A stretch of 64,000 nucleotides of DNA, from positions 22,940,001 through 23,004,000 of the forward strand of contig JBANAY010000003.1 of assembly GCA_037952775.1 (NCBI GenBank), written 5' to 3'. Under the pieces are notes generated by a model. It did no database searches, was not told the origin of the DNA, and saw only the letters and a program-made list of their open reading frames with translations. This DNA comes from Clonostachys chloroleuca (Eukaryota; Ascomycota; Sordariomycetes; Hypocreales; Bionectriaceae). Shown here piece after piece: positions 1 through 11,352 of the stretch (the stretch's first letter is position 1; each line of letters starts with the position of its first letter). The position numbers and the translations under genes were made by a program.

Positions 1-4
1 GAGT

Positions 5-721
5 ATGATATTCACTCGAGACCAAATGACGCCAGGAGTGTGTCCACGCTGTGGAATTGACAATAATGCACCGGAGAATACGAACGTAAAATGGTAAGTC
101 TGAGCTCGTTCTTCATCGGATAACTAACTGAATAATTTCTTTTTTAGTCAAACCGATGGTTGTGGTATGTGGTTCCGTATCTCTAGGCCTGTTGCTGTGA
201 CTGCGGTTGAGGGTCGTCAACCTCCACCTTTAAGTACTCGCAATCTCAGCCAAGAGGAATTTGACGAGCTGTATGGGACTGCGAATCAAATAAAAGAAGA
301 TCCTGCCGATTTCCAGCGGGTACGTCTGCTGGCAGTCGAAGCTGAAGGGGTTTCTATCCGCAAGGGAGATGCTACCTTTGATCATGAAACTATGAATGAA
401 CCAGCGCAGGAAAATCGAGTAAAAGAAAACAGACATCAGAATATCCAGGATTCTCGCTCTTCACAGCCCCGATACAGTTTTCTGATTAGCGCAGTGGTAT
501 GGTTCTTTTCCCGGCAGTCGGATCTAGACACAATGGCTCGAGACCTTCCATCTTACTCCTTCCCCAGACTGAGAAGGAAGATGGGGTTTTCTGACACCCA
601 AGGTATTCCTTTAGGAATCAAGTCACTAGGACCCGTTGTCGTATTTACCCCTCGTTCACCACGGTCAGGTTTATCAAACCCAAGGCGATCCGACCGGTTC
701 GTCGTGTCTACGCGATTTTAG
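5..721 (+). CDS. Small zinc-ribbon-like protein, 5' end uncertain
   Basis: Two exons are supported. Exon 1 runs from the window edge to 93, an intron occupies 94..147 (GTAAGT donor, TAACTAAC branch-like sequence, TTTTTAG acceptor), and exon 2 is 148..721. Splicing restores one frame and joins a CPRCG pair to a CQTDGC pair, giving a likely four-cysteine zinc ribbon near the N-terminus. The frame is open to the left edge, so the start may be the ATG at 5, the ATG at 26 (213 residues from there), or outside the window. The remainder is hydrophilic with a short hydrophobic segment (FLISAVVWFF) and a basic C-terminus. I do not recognise the family. It could bind nucleic acid or protein, but nothing in the sequence decides this. 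Confidence 0.55.
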
Positions 722-989
722 CCCCGTCGATAGTGAAGGATGTTGAGAAAATCATCCTCTCTCCATCGTACACTTGAAACCATAATTCAGCTTTTACTTC
801 AACCTGGGCACTTTGATTAAATAGACCTTGACATAAGACATAGGTATGAGGCGTCAGAAACACAAGCTGTTTAAGCCTTAGTACTCAAGATGGCTATCAC
901 ATCAAGTGGAAAATTACATGAAATATAACCAGGATTGATTTTAGACAGCAATGCATGTAGAGTGAGAAGTGCCGAAACTATCGCCACAA

Positions 990-2228
990 CTAAAGTCTGG
1001 CCAAAGGGCCGTCAAATCGAACAGCGCCGATAGACGCAATAGAAATATCAGCAATGGTATTACAGCCCGTCAGCTGCATACATCGTTTAAATTCCTCGTA
1101 AAGAATGTCCAAAGTTTTAGTCACGCCAGCTTCTCCATTGTACTGAACGCATAATTTAGAACGAGTTAGATCTGAGAATAGAAAAGAGCACTTACCGCCA
1201 GACCCCAGATCATCGGTCGTCCAATCCACACACACTGGGCGCCAAGAGCCAACGCCTTGAAAATATCGGTCCCAGTCCTGATGCCGCCATCGACATGAAT
1301 TCGAATCTTGCCGTTAGCTGCTTTGGCGCACTCTAGCAGGACGTCGGCAGTTGCGGGCGTTTCGTCCAGCTGTCTGCCACCATGATTGCTCACAATGATA
1401 CCATCGCAGCTGTACTGTACAGCGAGATGCACATCTTCAGCAGTCAGGACTCCCTTTATCCAGATCTCCATCTTGCTGTGCTTGCGAAGCCATGGTATCT
1501 CTTTCTCCCATGAATGCGAGTCAGAATTGAACGCGGTAAACCCGTCGTCATGAGTTTGCGAACGGATCATTTCGGACGTCTTCTCTAGCATAGGCAGATT
1601 CAAGCCATCCGGCGTCCGAAAGTCATTGTGGACCTCGTTGTATCTGACTCCAAGTACAGGGCTATCGGCTGTCAAGAATATCGCTTTGCAGCCAGCTGCC
1701 TCGGCACGATGGATGATACGCAGCTGCATCTCCTTGTCTCGCATTGTGTATAGCTGTATGGCGTTCGTCAAGGGTCCGATAGCAAGGCCTGCTGCGCGAA
1801 TGTCCTCTACCGAGTGGTTCGCAAACGAGGAGATGCCCATGTGAACACGGCGCTTGGCACAGGCACGCGCTGTGGCCAGTTCCCCATTTGGGTGAGCCAT
1901 GGCTTGCAGACCGGCGGGAGACACACATAGAGGGAAGTCTATCTTCTCGCCCAACACAGTAGTCGATGGATCTACCTTGGACACATCAACTAGGACTCGC
2001 GCGCGCAAGCGGTACTTTGAGTACACGCTGGAGTTCTCGCGAACAGTAACTTGCGTCGTGGAGCCATCGTTATAGAAGTCTTTCGCTCATACATAATCAG
2101 TGCCAATCTAAGCTAGTGTGTACATGTAAAGACTGACCGCTGATGATTTGCGGGAGTTTGGCAGTGGCAATCTTTCGGATATCATCCACACACATAACTC
2201 GTTCATCTGGAGTTTTTATCGTGACCAT
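990..2228 (-). CDS. FMN-dependent 2-hydroxyacid oxidase/dehydrogenase
   Basis: Three exons: 2138..2228, 1196..2079 and 990..1142, with introns of 58 nt (GTCAGT donor) and 53 nt (GTAAGT...TTCAG), giving 375 residues, the usual length of the glycolate oxidase/lactate oxidase/L-lactate dehydrogenase family. The joined first exon supplies the N-terminal helix and the DFYNDGS segment that matches the family's F-Y-x-G/D-G region. FMN-barrel motifs follow: RYRLR-like YSKYRLRARVLVDVS, the substrate segment FLTADSPVLG, and the catalytic-histidine motif SNHGGRQLDETPAT near residue 263, then VDGGIRTGTDIFKALALGA and IGRP for phosphate binding. Members oxidise short 2-hydroxyacids to 2-oxoacids with FMN. 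It lies on the same strand as the P450 upstream (764 bp apart), which suggests possible joint use in a small metabolic module. The substrate cannot be inferred. Confidence 0.9.
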
Positions 2229-2992
2229 CTTGTCGCCGGAGTGATTCAGATGATGGCATATAAAAGGGTAATGTCTATTACTATTCCGCGGGGCTCGTCG
2301 AATTCGTGCTGTACTTGATCTACCTAGCTAAGTATAGGCTCTATCGGATTTATAGTTATAACCGTGGGCCAGCTAGTCCAATTACTAATGAGTTTACTAC
2401 TCCGATACGGAGATATCGTTCCAAAGGGCGCACTTCGTGCCTAATGAGATTGGGCTGCACCGGGCCATACCGATGCCCTTGAACGCTGATAAGCCCCTCC
2501 GGGCTTGTTGAGATGGAGACCGGCAGGCAGAGAATGAACCAACAAGGGAACAAGATGACATATTATCTTTAGTTCAGTATATATGTTGTAGAAAAAGCTA
2601 CATGGATCAGTTTAACATACTGAAACCAACGGCTGCACTGTATATTTTTTGCGTCTTCAAGGCGTCTTTGTTGCCAAGTAGACCGGAAGCGACCTGCGCC
2701 CTTCGTCAAACACAACCCCTCTTCTGCAATGCAATGCAACAGCAACTCCGAAAACGGAATATTTATGGGGCGTACGGTATGGCTTGTATGGAATGAAAAC
2801 GCATGATGCCTTCGTGATTGGTAATGCAAAGGACTATACGCTCTCATAAATCATAGGCCCAGAATCAAGCAAACGAACCCACTGATTCCTTCATTCAGCG
2901 CAATATCTTACGATATAAAATGGTCTACCATTGCCTGGGTAGGGTAACATAACTAGATGATGGCCGTCTGGGCTTTAGTAATTGCACAGGCT
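2229..2992. other. Intergenic region between oxidase and P450
   Basis: This 764-bp stretch lies upstream of the hydroxyacid oxidase and downstream of the P450, both on the minus strand. It should hold the oxidase promoter and the P450 terminator. Short open frames occur on both strands but have no recognisable motifs. I see no RNA gene or mobile element. Confidence 0.5.
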
Positions 2993-4769
2993 CTAGTCCC
3001 GACTCACGGGCACGAGATGAACATTAAGCGCTGGCTTGCGCCAGATCAAGTATGTTTCACTCTTGTCAATCCATCCATCACTGTCCTTGGCCAGGTGAAG
3101 GTCAAAGTTCCATACAATTCGGGAGAGGATCAAACGCATCTCAGCATATGCCAAACTGGAGTAATAGTCAGCTCCCAGCTCGTTAACGTGTCCTCAAATT
3201 GCTACTTACTTTTTGCCCAGGCAGTTTCTCGGCCCAAAAGAGAAAGGCTGGAACGCTTTCTTCGCATCTGTGGAGAACCGAGAATCATCTTGCCATCGTT
3301 CAGGTATAAAGGATTCTGGTGACTGAAAGTAATTCGGGCTGTAGTAGAGAGGATATTGGTGAATCCCAACCACGGTCTGTTCACCATCGGAAAATAATTA
3401 GCAAAGCTTCTTATCAATCGACAATCCTGTACGCACCCCTCCAGGCACCCATCGGCCATTGATAATCCCTCCCTCCGGATTCATCATGCGAGGGATTGCA
3501 CCAGGTACAGGTGGATACAGGCGAAGACCTTCGTTCAGAACGGCAAGCATATATCCCAGACGCTGTACACTGTGCATGTTGATTTCGTTTTCGTGCTTGA
3601 AAGTAGTGCGGACTTCCTTGACGAGTTTTCGAAGCACTTCGGGGTGCTTCCCCAGGAGATAAGTGGCACTAGAAAGCGTGGTTGCTGTCGTTTCAGAACC
3701 AGCTATGATCAAAACGCTTGATGTCGCGTGCAGTTCTAGATTACTGTAACTCTGTATTCGCGTCGAGAAAATTAGTGACTTATTTCGAAGGCCGGATGGA
3801 AGATTCTTGAGAATCAGGTTCTTACCTTCCTACCTGGCCCTTCTGCGGTCATTGCATGATAGTAGTCAGGCCTAACAGTCTCCATCGCCCCTCGGGCCTT
3901 GAGCTTCTCTTCAATAAGATTCACATGGGTGATGTCGGCAACCGCCAGACTTTGATCAAGAAATCGAAACACCACGTTTGAGAATACACCCCAACGGTAG
4001 GCAGCTACTTTCAGGCTCGTGTATTTAATGCGCTTGAAGATCAGGCTCACCCAAGGATGGTAGTCGGATTCCTGAAGGCACCGAAAACTTTCACCAAATG
4101 CAAGGTCGCCGATGATATCAAAAGTAGTCCAGTTATACCAAGATGTCATTTCTAAGGCGCTCTCCCCGTTGTTTGAGCGCTCCTTGAGTCTCTGGATGAG
4201 CAGGTCAACGTAACTAGCGATAATGGGCTCCTGGTCCTCAATGGCAGCTGCTGAGAATCCATGGGCCAGGGTTCGCCTCATCCGGGCGTGGTCTTCACGG
4301 GAACCACCGACGATACTTTTATTCCCGAACTTCGAGAAACTTAAAAACCCTGGATCCTTGCCGTTCTCTGGGGCTCCTTGCTTACGGTGGCCCATTAAGT
4401 CGTCCCAGACATGCTCTCCCTGGACGGACAGTTCGTTGGGAGAGATTCTAACCATGTCGCCGTACTTTTGGTGCATCTCATGGATCTTGTGATGGGTTTG
4501 GCCGCTGCTCATCATACGGGTGTATGGGATCCGAGTAGCCGCGTTTAGTTTGGGGCCGGGGAACTTCCTTAGAGGGTGAAAGAAGAGGTTGTAAATTGGC
4601 ACGCAGGCTACCCCGATAACGGCCTATGGAATGATCATGACGTTGGTTAAGTGGCTTCTTTGATGTGTCTAAAATCTGAACTTACCAACCCGACAAGGAG
4701 CAATGGCCAGTAGACCAGCGAAACAGTTAAATCGGAGATCATCTTGATGATAAAACGCTTTAACCTCAT
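2993..4769 (-). CDS. Cytochrome P450 monooxygenase, complete
   Basis: Five exons (4686..4769, 3826..4623, 3437..3751, 3210..3376, 2993..3155) give 508 residues, the normal size for a fungal microsomal P450. Introns are 62, 74, 60 and 54 nt with canonical ends. The N-terminus is a membrane anchor (hydrophobic SLVYWPLLLVGLAVIGVACV) followed by a proline-rich hinge, FFHPLRKFPGPKL. The I-helix oxygen-binding motif AGSETT is near residue 311, the K-helix E-x-x-R (EGLR) at about 368-371, PERW in the meander, and the heme-ligand loop FSFGPRNCLG with Cys near residue 451, all intact. The closest family I can suggest is the broad class that includes isotrichodermin C-15 hydroxylase-like enzymes of fungal secondary metabolism. 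The start chosen is the Met directly before the basic/hydrophobic anchor; an earlier in-frame start is possible. Confidence 0.92.
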
Positions 4770-5380
4770 GAACAATGTTCTATTGATGGTGACTTCTGGA
4801 TGAATTGTGAAGTTAGCGGCCTCCGATGTCTTGTATTTATAGCCATGACCCCCTGAGAAATCAGAGCTGCAACCTTCCTGGACCTCCACAACCTGCTGTA
4901 TGCAGACCTCGCATTAAAGCGGTGACGTGTTGAATGTTGAACCCGGTATATCGGCTTTGGTCTCAAGGCGAATCCCGCCGTTCCTTTGCTGAAGCTGACT
5001 GGTCGAAAAAGACCGAATCAGATAAGCAAGTGTGATTGTGATGAACATTGCATTTGCGGATGGCACCTCGGACTCGGAATATTCAGCCCGTGAGAAAGAC
5101 CCTGTCGATGGAAGTCTACAACTAACCTCTTTCCCTCGCATGCCGGCTCCGCGGAAATTACGGTCGATTACAGGATAATTATATGCGGAGTTGGGAGCTC
5201 AAGTATTGTTGTCGTCCCGAATTTACGGGAATAATTCCACGGTTTACTATCTCCTTGAAACGCGGAGGGGCTGATGAAGTCCGATGCGATGTTGTATTGT
5301 GTTTATAATTTCCCGATACTAGTTGGACAAGGATATGTGCAGAGGTCTCGAAAGATACGAAATGTCGTAAGATATACCTA
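4770..5380. other. P450 upstream region
   Basis: This 611-bp AT-rich stretch between the P450 start and the left end of the transposon should contain the P450 promoter. A 75-codon open frame at 4914..5141 on the minus strand has no motif and is taken as chance. The transposon inserted about 610 bp upstream of the P450 start codon, so it may have displaced older upstream control sequence. Confidence 0.4.
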
Positions 5381-5409
5381 CAGTGGGTACAAAAAAGTTC
5401 CGCGAAATT
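5381..5409 (+). repeat. Left terminal inverted repeat
   Basis: A 29-nt arm beginning CAGTGGGTACAAAAAAGTTC. It pairs with 6729..6756 apart from one extra A and one A/T difference. Confidence 0.9.
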
Positions 5410-5539
5410 CCGTCACACCCCCATACAGGCAGTCTGAGGTATGAATTTTGAAGCCTAATAACACAGCTAATTTTCATCCAATTGATTTCTAATATAGACA
5501 GTTATAATGCTGAGAGGTAGCTCTTTCTAATAGTATATT

Positions 5540-6655
5540 TCAGAACCGCGTATACCAGCCGTCGGTATCAATAACTGCTTGTAACCGCTTAACTATCGTA
5601 TGAACTAGCTTGTTTAAGACTCTATCTTCAATTTCCTCCCATACCGTAACCGCTGCCTCGCAGAGCTTCTGAAGGGTCTCATTATTCTTCGGAAGGTCAG
5701 AAAGCTCTGGATAAGCCTTTATAATATTCTCTTTTAAAATAGCCCATAAGTTCTCAATAGGGTTAAGATCCAGGCTATAAGGTGGCCAGTCAAGCAGCTT
5801 AACCCTATACTCTTCAGCCCAGTTATGAAGCCAATTCTGTATAACCCGGGCTGTATATATAGATATATTATCTTGTATAAATATACTTCTCGGAGATACT
5901 ATTATTAGAAGGTTTTCCTTAAGGTAATCCTGAATAATACAGCCGGTTATACTACCCCTTATACTATCCGTGTCTCTAAGAAGCAGTACTAAAGATATAC
6001 GAATATTCTAACTAAAGGTACCCCAGAATATCTGAGAATAATATATTAGCTTACCCTTTAGCTGAATATATATTTTATCTAATTTGCTTCCTGTCTGGGC
6101 TATTAGTCATAAAGTTATTCAGGGTTGAAGTTAACCTATAATTAAGCAGAACACCTACTTCTATCTCTCTTCCTGACCACGCGTAACTGTAGTCTCGTCT
6201 GAGAAGATAACCCGCTTCCACCACGATAGGGGCTTTCGTATATAAAGTGTCGCGAATTGGAGCCTTTTTTCTGCAACAGCAGGTGTTAATTTCGGCCTAC
6301 AGAGAGCCTTTGTATACTGAATACCCTCCTTTTTAAGGAAGCTCGTTAAAGTAGCTGTACAGCAAGGTAACCCGGCCCGGCGAAGCAATTCACTATTCTG
6401 GATAAAAGGGTCAATCTCAATTAATCGGAATAAATACCTTTTATCCCTCTCATTGAGGCTACATAGCCGCCCTGAACGCAGTCGACTTTTCACGCTTTGT
6501 TGTTACTTGTAGTGATAGTGTATATTGTAGACCGCACTGCGCGTTAGGTCAAATTTAGCTGCAATAGCCCTCGCAGATACGCCGGAAAGGAACTGATGTA
6601 CTACCTTTGTCCTCTTATGAGGCGAATGGTATGATTTACTTGTAATTCGGGGCAT
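5540..6655 (-). pseudogene. Tc1/mariner transposase, multiple stops
   Basis: The frame starts at 6655 with an N-terminal helix-turn-helix region (SGVSARAIAAKF, then SAVYNIHYHY) and is interrupted by TAA at a codon that would be CAA without a C-to-T change. It continues as an HTH/linker and first catalytic Asp (VIFSDETT), then carries several stops around 6000-6165. The C-terminal part recovers with the second Asp (FIQDN), WPPYSLDLNPIENLW containing the third acidic residue, and a normal end, WYTRF, with stop at 5540. By my count 38 residues separate the second Asp from the Glu, more than the 34 of classic fungal Tc1 elements. Changes such as QDNISIYTA, where relatives usually have QDNAPIHTA, fit C-to-T/G-to-A transitions. 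The protein cannot be made as it stands. Confidence 0.88.
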
Positions 6656-6728
6656 TATTCGTAAAGTTGTGACCGTTCAAAGTTAACGGGTTGTCTGACG
6701 CGTTCGCGTTGAAGGGGGGGTGGGGAAA

Positions 6729-6756
6729 AATTTCGCGGAACTTTTTGAACCCACTG
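6729..6756 (-). repeat. Right terminal inverted repeat
   Basis: A 28-nt arm, the reverse complement of the left end, followed by the TA duplication at 6757..6758. Confidence 0.9.
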
Positions 6757-9519
6757 TACCATGATAGATACGGAGCCTGAGCAATTGGTTACATCGCTCT
6801 TAGAAGACGACCCATTGTACCCATTTCCTAGAAAGGCACTGTCGGCTGATTATAAATCGCACGCATGTGATTTCTGTTGATGGTTCTTCTGATATCTTAC
6901 TCAATGATTTGGTCTGCAGCGGTGATGGAGACTCACAGAGTAGATAGTAAAATATTAATAACGATTCTCATGATCATTGGAAAGGCGCGAGTTTCATTGC
7001 CGTGCAGGATTTTTGATGCGTGACTGAAGTTTACTGTTGCACTCGGACACTCACTGTCATGGTTATATGTGGCATCTGGACCGCTACGTCAAACTGAATG
7101 TAGATCCTTGTTCATCCCTGCTTCTTTTACCACATTAGAAAGCGGCCTCGACAATGAGGGTTCTTGTCACAGTAGAGCGGATGTAATACTAATCCTAGAT
7201 GCCGCAATCTATCGGTTCGTGTTGAAGAAACTAAGGCTTAAAGATAGTGCTATCAGCTCAGTCTTCTTAGTGTTATAATTTGGAAATGGTATGGAATATT
7301 CCAAGAGTAAAAGAAAATCCGGAGACTTCAAATGCTAGCGCATTGCATTTCACACTGTACTTTCTAACCTTGTGCGCCTATCTTTTTTAACCCAGCCTAA
7401 GTGCGCGCTCATTCGATGCTTATTTACTAGAGGTCCCCTGGCTGTCATAATATCTTGGTGGTTTCCTAGCCAGATTCTCATGAGGGCGGCGTCCATGACC
7501 ACATTCTCCGCCATCGCGTTGGTGCCCATGCCTTCACGAAACTTTAGAAGTTTAGATGAGAATGGGTTTAGACCCAGCGCAGAAAAAAAATCGGGGTAAC
7601 TTTGCAGGTTCCAAGACATGGAGCAGAGGGTTTTCAAAGGCCCATCTTTATGAGGCTGCACTTCATGTTGTCTGTTGCCTTGGGCATTTAGCCATCGTAG
7701 GTCGAAAAGGGAGGGAGACTTGTTTTCACCTGCTGCACTGTGTTTTCCAATGAAGAAAAACACAAGACTAATAAATATCAGGAACACGAGAAAGAGGTTA
7801 TCAACCTCCACAGTTTTTTCTCATGGGGATTTTCACTTAAGGGACATCGCGACTTAGGATGATGTTGAAGTTCCGCGGAGGAAACATGAGGGTGAGACTA
7901 TGATCCCCTTGGCGAGGTTCGTTCCGGCGACTAAAATGAAAGAACCAGGATACTTGTTGAGACAAAACCTTGGGGTCTCTAGATGAGGATCAAGAACCAA
8001 GCTCTTAGGGCCATAAGAAATGGGATAGGGTAAAGAATAGATCGTCTTCCATTTCGAAAATAGAGGGCGATTTTTATATGCCTGGTAAATGAATTACATA
8101 ATATGCCTGCTAAGTGAAAGGGTGCCATTGACAAACAAAGAGTTCTGCCGAACACAATAGGTAAACAGACGTGGCACGCTTTAGGTGTCAACAAACTAGA
8201 CAAGCCAGAGGTCCGTGCCACCACAACAACAATAAGACAATGACACATTGTGCAAATACAATTTTACCTGTTGTATGTTCTTTTGTAGATTGCTCTCTTG
8301 TTTCGACATGCCATTGTTACATTCTTTGCCGCAATGGCGATCGTCGCAGAAATCATTGATGAATCACAGTGACACTACGGAGATTGAATTGATGCAGCCA
8401 CAAAAAGCAACGAACATGGACGTTTGACTGATCAATCTACTCCTTTCTTTATCTTCATGCTTCCTGAAGTAAGAAAGAGCCTGGCTTGGAAGGCCTGTAC
8501 ATCCACGAAGCTGCGTCTGTGGGGTGCTTGCTCTTTCCTTCAATGCTAGTACTCTTGAAGTCGGATGACTACATGGCAGAAAATGCAATTATGAGAATTT
8601 TGAATAGTTAAGAGACCTACTGAATCGATCTTAGGGCAACAATTAAATGTTGTGCCATCAGCTAGAAGTATACTAACGCACTTTCTTTTCTGAATGTCTT
8701 GAATCATAGAAACTCGACAAGAAAGAGGCTCACCAAGACAATAGAAAATACGAGCACTCGATTCAGTATCTTGCAGAAGTCTATCTCGACTTGTCTACCG
8801 AGTCTGAGATGGCTCGGACAATTGTTTGCTGGTAGTCAAGAGACTAAATTACTAATGAAACCAATGTGGTGTCATCTCGTATTGTTAAGAATCACTAATT
8901 AACTCCCCCTGAAACTTCCGACGACCCTCATCAGTCAAAGAAGGCGACGGGAGACACTGCAGGCAGCCTGGCCTGAGCCAAGCTCTGATTTACCACGTGA
9001 CAAGCGATATCCCATGGCGCAAAATTGCTGGGAATTATTAGGAAGATACCTACATGCACTACGGGTGGTGGTTTAGAGCCAAGCCTTTACAAACGGCAAC
9101 ATAATTCTATGTATGATCTGTTGCAGCCTCATCCTAATTGGGCATGTAGTCTCGCGATTAAATTCAAAAATAGGTGTGTTCTTTATAGGTGCAGCTATTC
9201 TCATAACGAGGGATAGCTTCATGCCAATTTCTAAGTATCCGCCTCCTGCAGGGTAATTACGGTCCTGGCAGTTGAGAGAAGCCGAGCCAATTCAGCTGCG
9301 GGGTTAGAATTGAAGAATCACCGAAGATAAATCCGGAGATTCTCCATTTGGAGCAAAAGTGGAATTGAATGAGTCGCGTACTTCGGGATTTTATGGAGAA
9401 ACGATCCTGATGCTCTGATCTTTGGCGTCATTTGCGAAGATACTCCGCCACCAATATCCGATTTGGTTTGGCCGTGAACGGAATCTCCGTATCCTGTCAC
9501 AAGGGACATCTTAGAATGA
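6757..9519. other. Long region without a convincing gene
   Basis: About 2.8 kb, AT-rich. The longest open frame is 7350..7811 on the minus strand (about 150 codons). It has no ATG at its 5' end and a hydrophobic N-terminal stretch, LFLVFLIFISLVFFF. It resembles no family I recognise, so it may be chance or an exon of an unresolved gene. Other open frames are shorter and mutually overlapping. A CACGTG hexamer lies at about 8995. I see no RNA gene, second transposon or long repeat. Confidence 0.45.
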
Positions 9520-9545
9520 CGGGGTATCCGGCGATCGATACCCCG
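9520..9545. promoter_or_regulatory. Palindrome upstream of the GH78-like gene
   Basis: A perfect 9-bp inverted repeat, CGGGGTATC and GATACCCCG, is separated by 8 bp and lies about 120 bp upstream of the glycosidase start codon. It also contains CGG and CCG triplets 5 bp apart, the kind of arrangement bound by Zn2Cys6 regulators. It is a candidate operator; binding is inferred only. Confidence 0.4.
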
Positions 9546-9666
9546 AGAACCTACAATGGACCGAGCTCTCTCTTCAAATTCACAGACACCGCATCTTCAC
9601 CCTCGTGGATTGGTTCATACAAACACAATACTCCCCTGAGCCATCCCCGCTGGCTTCATTGACACC

Positions 9667-11352
9667 ATGGCAGACCTTCCAACAGACTTCTTTACGGAGG
9701 AAAAGCCGCTAGAGACGCGATGGAATCACGCCTTCGCAAAGAAATCTGAAGATCTGAAGCCAGCACTCCAGCGGTGGACAAGGAACCCTCAGCATGTTAT
9801 CCGGTTTGACGCAGACCAGTCTCAATACTGGGGCGTGAAACCCTCCTTAAGGACCAAAACAATCTCTGAATTCGAATCTCAGTCTTGGGGAAAAGGAGAT
9901 GACTTCATCTTGGACTTCGGCATCCACATGGTGGGATACGTCTCGATGAAGCTCGAGGCGCGCGGTGAGCACATGGATGCGCCATGTAGGCTGCGCTTGA
10001 CCTTTGGGGAGTCCCCTCTGGATGTTACCCTCGGAATGGAAAATGTCAGGACGTGGATCAGCACGTCCTGGCTTCCAGACGAGGTCATCAACATCGACAT
10101 GTGCCCGGAGACGCTCCAGCTTCGCCGACGCTACTCGTTCCGCTACCTCCGCGTTGAGGTTATCGACACATCCCCGAAATACAAGGTCGCCTTTTCTGAT
10201 GTCACTTGCGAATGCGTCAGCGCCATTGGCCAAGACGTCAAGATTGACTCTCCCTTGTTCCAGAGCGATATGCTGTCCAACATAGATCACGTCAGCCTCA
10301 TGACGCTGCGTGACTGCATGCAGACAGTATTCGAAGATGGCCCTCGGAGAGACAGACGACTTTGGCTGGGCGATTTGCGGCTTCAAGCTCTTGCTAATTA
10401 CAAGACTTTCAAGGATTTCAATCTTGTGAAGCGCTGCATCTATCAATTTGCAGCAATCCCCCGAGAAGACGACTCCCTCCCTGCCTGTCTCTTCGAGTTC
10501 CCCAAGTTTACCCCGTCGTCGGATTACATCGTTGACTATGATGCTCTCTTCGCGTCGGTAGTTTATGACTATGTGGAAGCGTCTGGAGATGTCGAAGCTG
10601 GTCTAGAGCTCTGGCCAACTGTCCAAGGCTGCCTGAAAAAGGCCCTTCTACATATTGATCCAGATACAAATGCATTTGACGAATCCCGCGAAAAGCAGTG
10701 GAAGTTCCTTGACTGGCAGCCGAAGCTAGATCATAACGCTGGACTTCACGGGCTTGTGCTTTACTGCCTCAAAGCCACCAACCGACTGGCTCGCCTACTT
10801 GGCAAAGAACCCCCTCACGAAGAAATGGTATCAAAGATGACGGAGGGTGCCAAGGTCTTCCTCTCAAAAGACAAGCTCTTTATTTCTGGGCCAAAATCGC
10901 AGGTCAGCTTTGCTTCGGCTTCGTGGCTCGCCCTTTCGGGTGCTTTCCCCCAGGAAGTCGCCCGCACAGCGCTGCTCAACACACTGAAGCACCCCGATGC
11001 CGTCAAGCCCCTTACACCTTACCTATGGCACCACGTTTGTGATGCGCTCGCTACAGTTGGGTGCATTGACGAGTGTCTAGAGACAATGACAGGGTACTGG
11101 GGAAAGATGGTTGATGCGGGAGCAGACACGTTCTGGGAGGCCTTCAACCCGGATGACTGTAGGGACAGCCCGTATGGGGATGTACGAAACAACAGCTTCT
11201 GCCACGCCTGGAGCTGCACACCCACGTATCTGCTACGGGGGAAACTTTGGGCTCAAGCTGGTAAGCCTGGGTCCTCGCGGGTGTTGACCATGGGTGAATT
11301 GGACAATGTTTGGATTGAGCGATCCAAACAGCAACTTGCTGCGAATAAGTAA
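9667..11352 (+). CDS. GH78-like alpha-L-rhamnosidase family protein
   Basis: A single uninterrupted frame of 561 residues, with ATG in good context (CACCATGG). After an N-terminal beta-sandwich-like region with a jelly-roll feel (ILDFGIHMVGYVSMKLEARG) comes the family 78 signature DGPRRDRRLWLGDLRLQA near residues 222-240. It corresponds to the D/E-x-P-x-R-D-E-R-x-x-W-x-G-D region containing the general acid and substrate contacts. The C-terminal SFCHAWSCTPTYLL fits the conserved His-Ala-Trp...P segment of the (alpha/alpha)6 barrel. No signal peptide is visible, so an intracellular enzyme that trims rhamnosides or a related glycoside after uptake is likely. It is shorter than many bacterial GH78 enzymes. 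The exact substrate is uncertain. Confidence 0.82.
   Translation: MADLPTDFFTEEKPLETRWNHAFAKKSEDLKPALQRWTRNPQHVIRFDADQSQYWGVKPSLRTKTISEFESQSWGKGDDFILDFGIHMVGYVSMKLEARGEHMDAPCRLRLTFGESPLDVTLGMENVRTWISTSWLPDEVINIDMCPETLQLRRRYSFRYLRVEVIDTSPKYKVAFSDVTCECVSAIGQDVKIDSPLFQSDMLSNIDHVSLMTLRDCMQTVFEDGPRRDRRLWLGDLRLQALANYKTFKDFNLVKRCIYQFAAIPREDDSLPACLFEFPKFTPSSDYIVDYDALFASVVYDYVEASGDVEAGLELWPTVQGCLKKALLHIDPDTNAFDESREKQWKFLDWQPKLDHNAGLHGLVLYCLKATNRLARLLGKEPPHEEMVSKMTEGAKVFLSKDKLFISGPKSQVSFASASWLALSGAFPQEVARTALLNTLKHPDAVKPLTPYLWHHVCDALATVGCIDECLETMTGYWGKMVDAGADTFWEAFNPDDCRDSPYGDVRNNSFCHAWSCTPTYLLRGKLWAQAGKPGSSRVLTMGELDNVWIERSKQQLAANK

Larger units (their letters stand above)
5381..6756 (-). mobile_element. 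Tc1/mariner-type DNA transposon, decayed
   Basis: The element is about 1,376 bp. Its ends are near-perfect terminal inverted repeats of 28-29 nt (5381..5409 and 6729..6756), both starting CAGTGGGT and sharing GTTCCGCGAAATT. It is flanked by a TA dinucleotide on each side (5379..5380 and 6757..6758), the target duplication of the Tc1/mariner superfamily. Inside is a broken transposase in antisense orientation. Sequence between the repeats is locally rich in TpA, consistent with repeat-induced point mutation. The terminal CAGTGGG resembles what I recall of impala-like fungal elements, but assignment to a named family is uncertain. Confidence 0.9.

Noticed and set aside
7350..7811. Open frame of about 150 codons with a hydrophobic start
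   Set aside because: It has no ATG at the 5' end, a stop just upstream, no known motif and no convincing splice signals.
9847..10446. Long minus-strand frame inside the GH78 gene
   Set aside because: It is a shadow of the coding strand; the plus-strand frame has clear family motifs.
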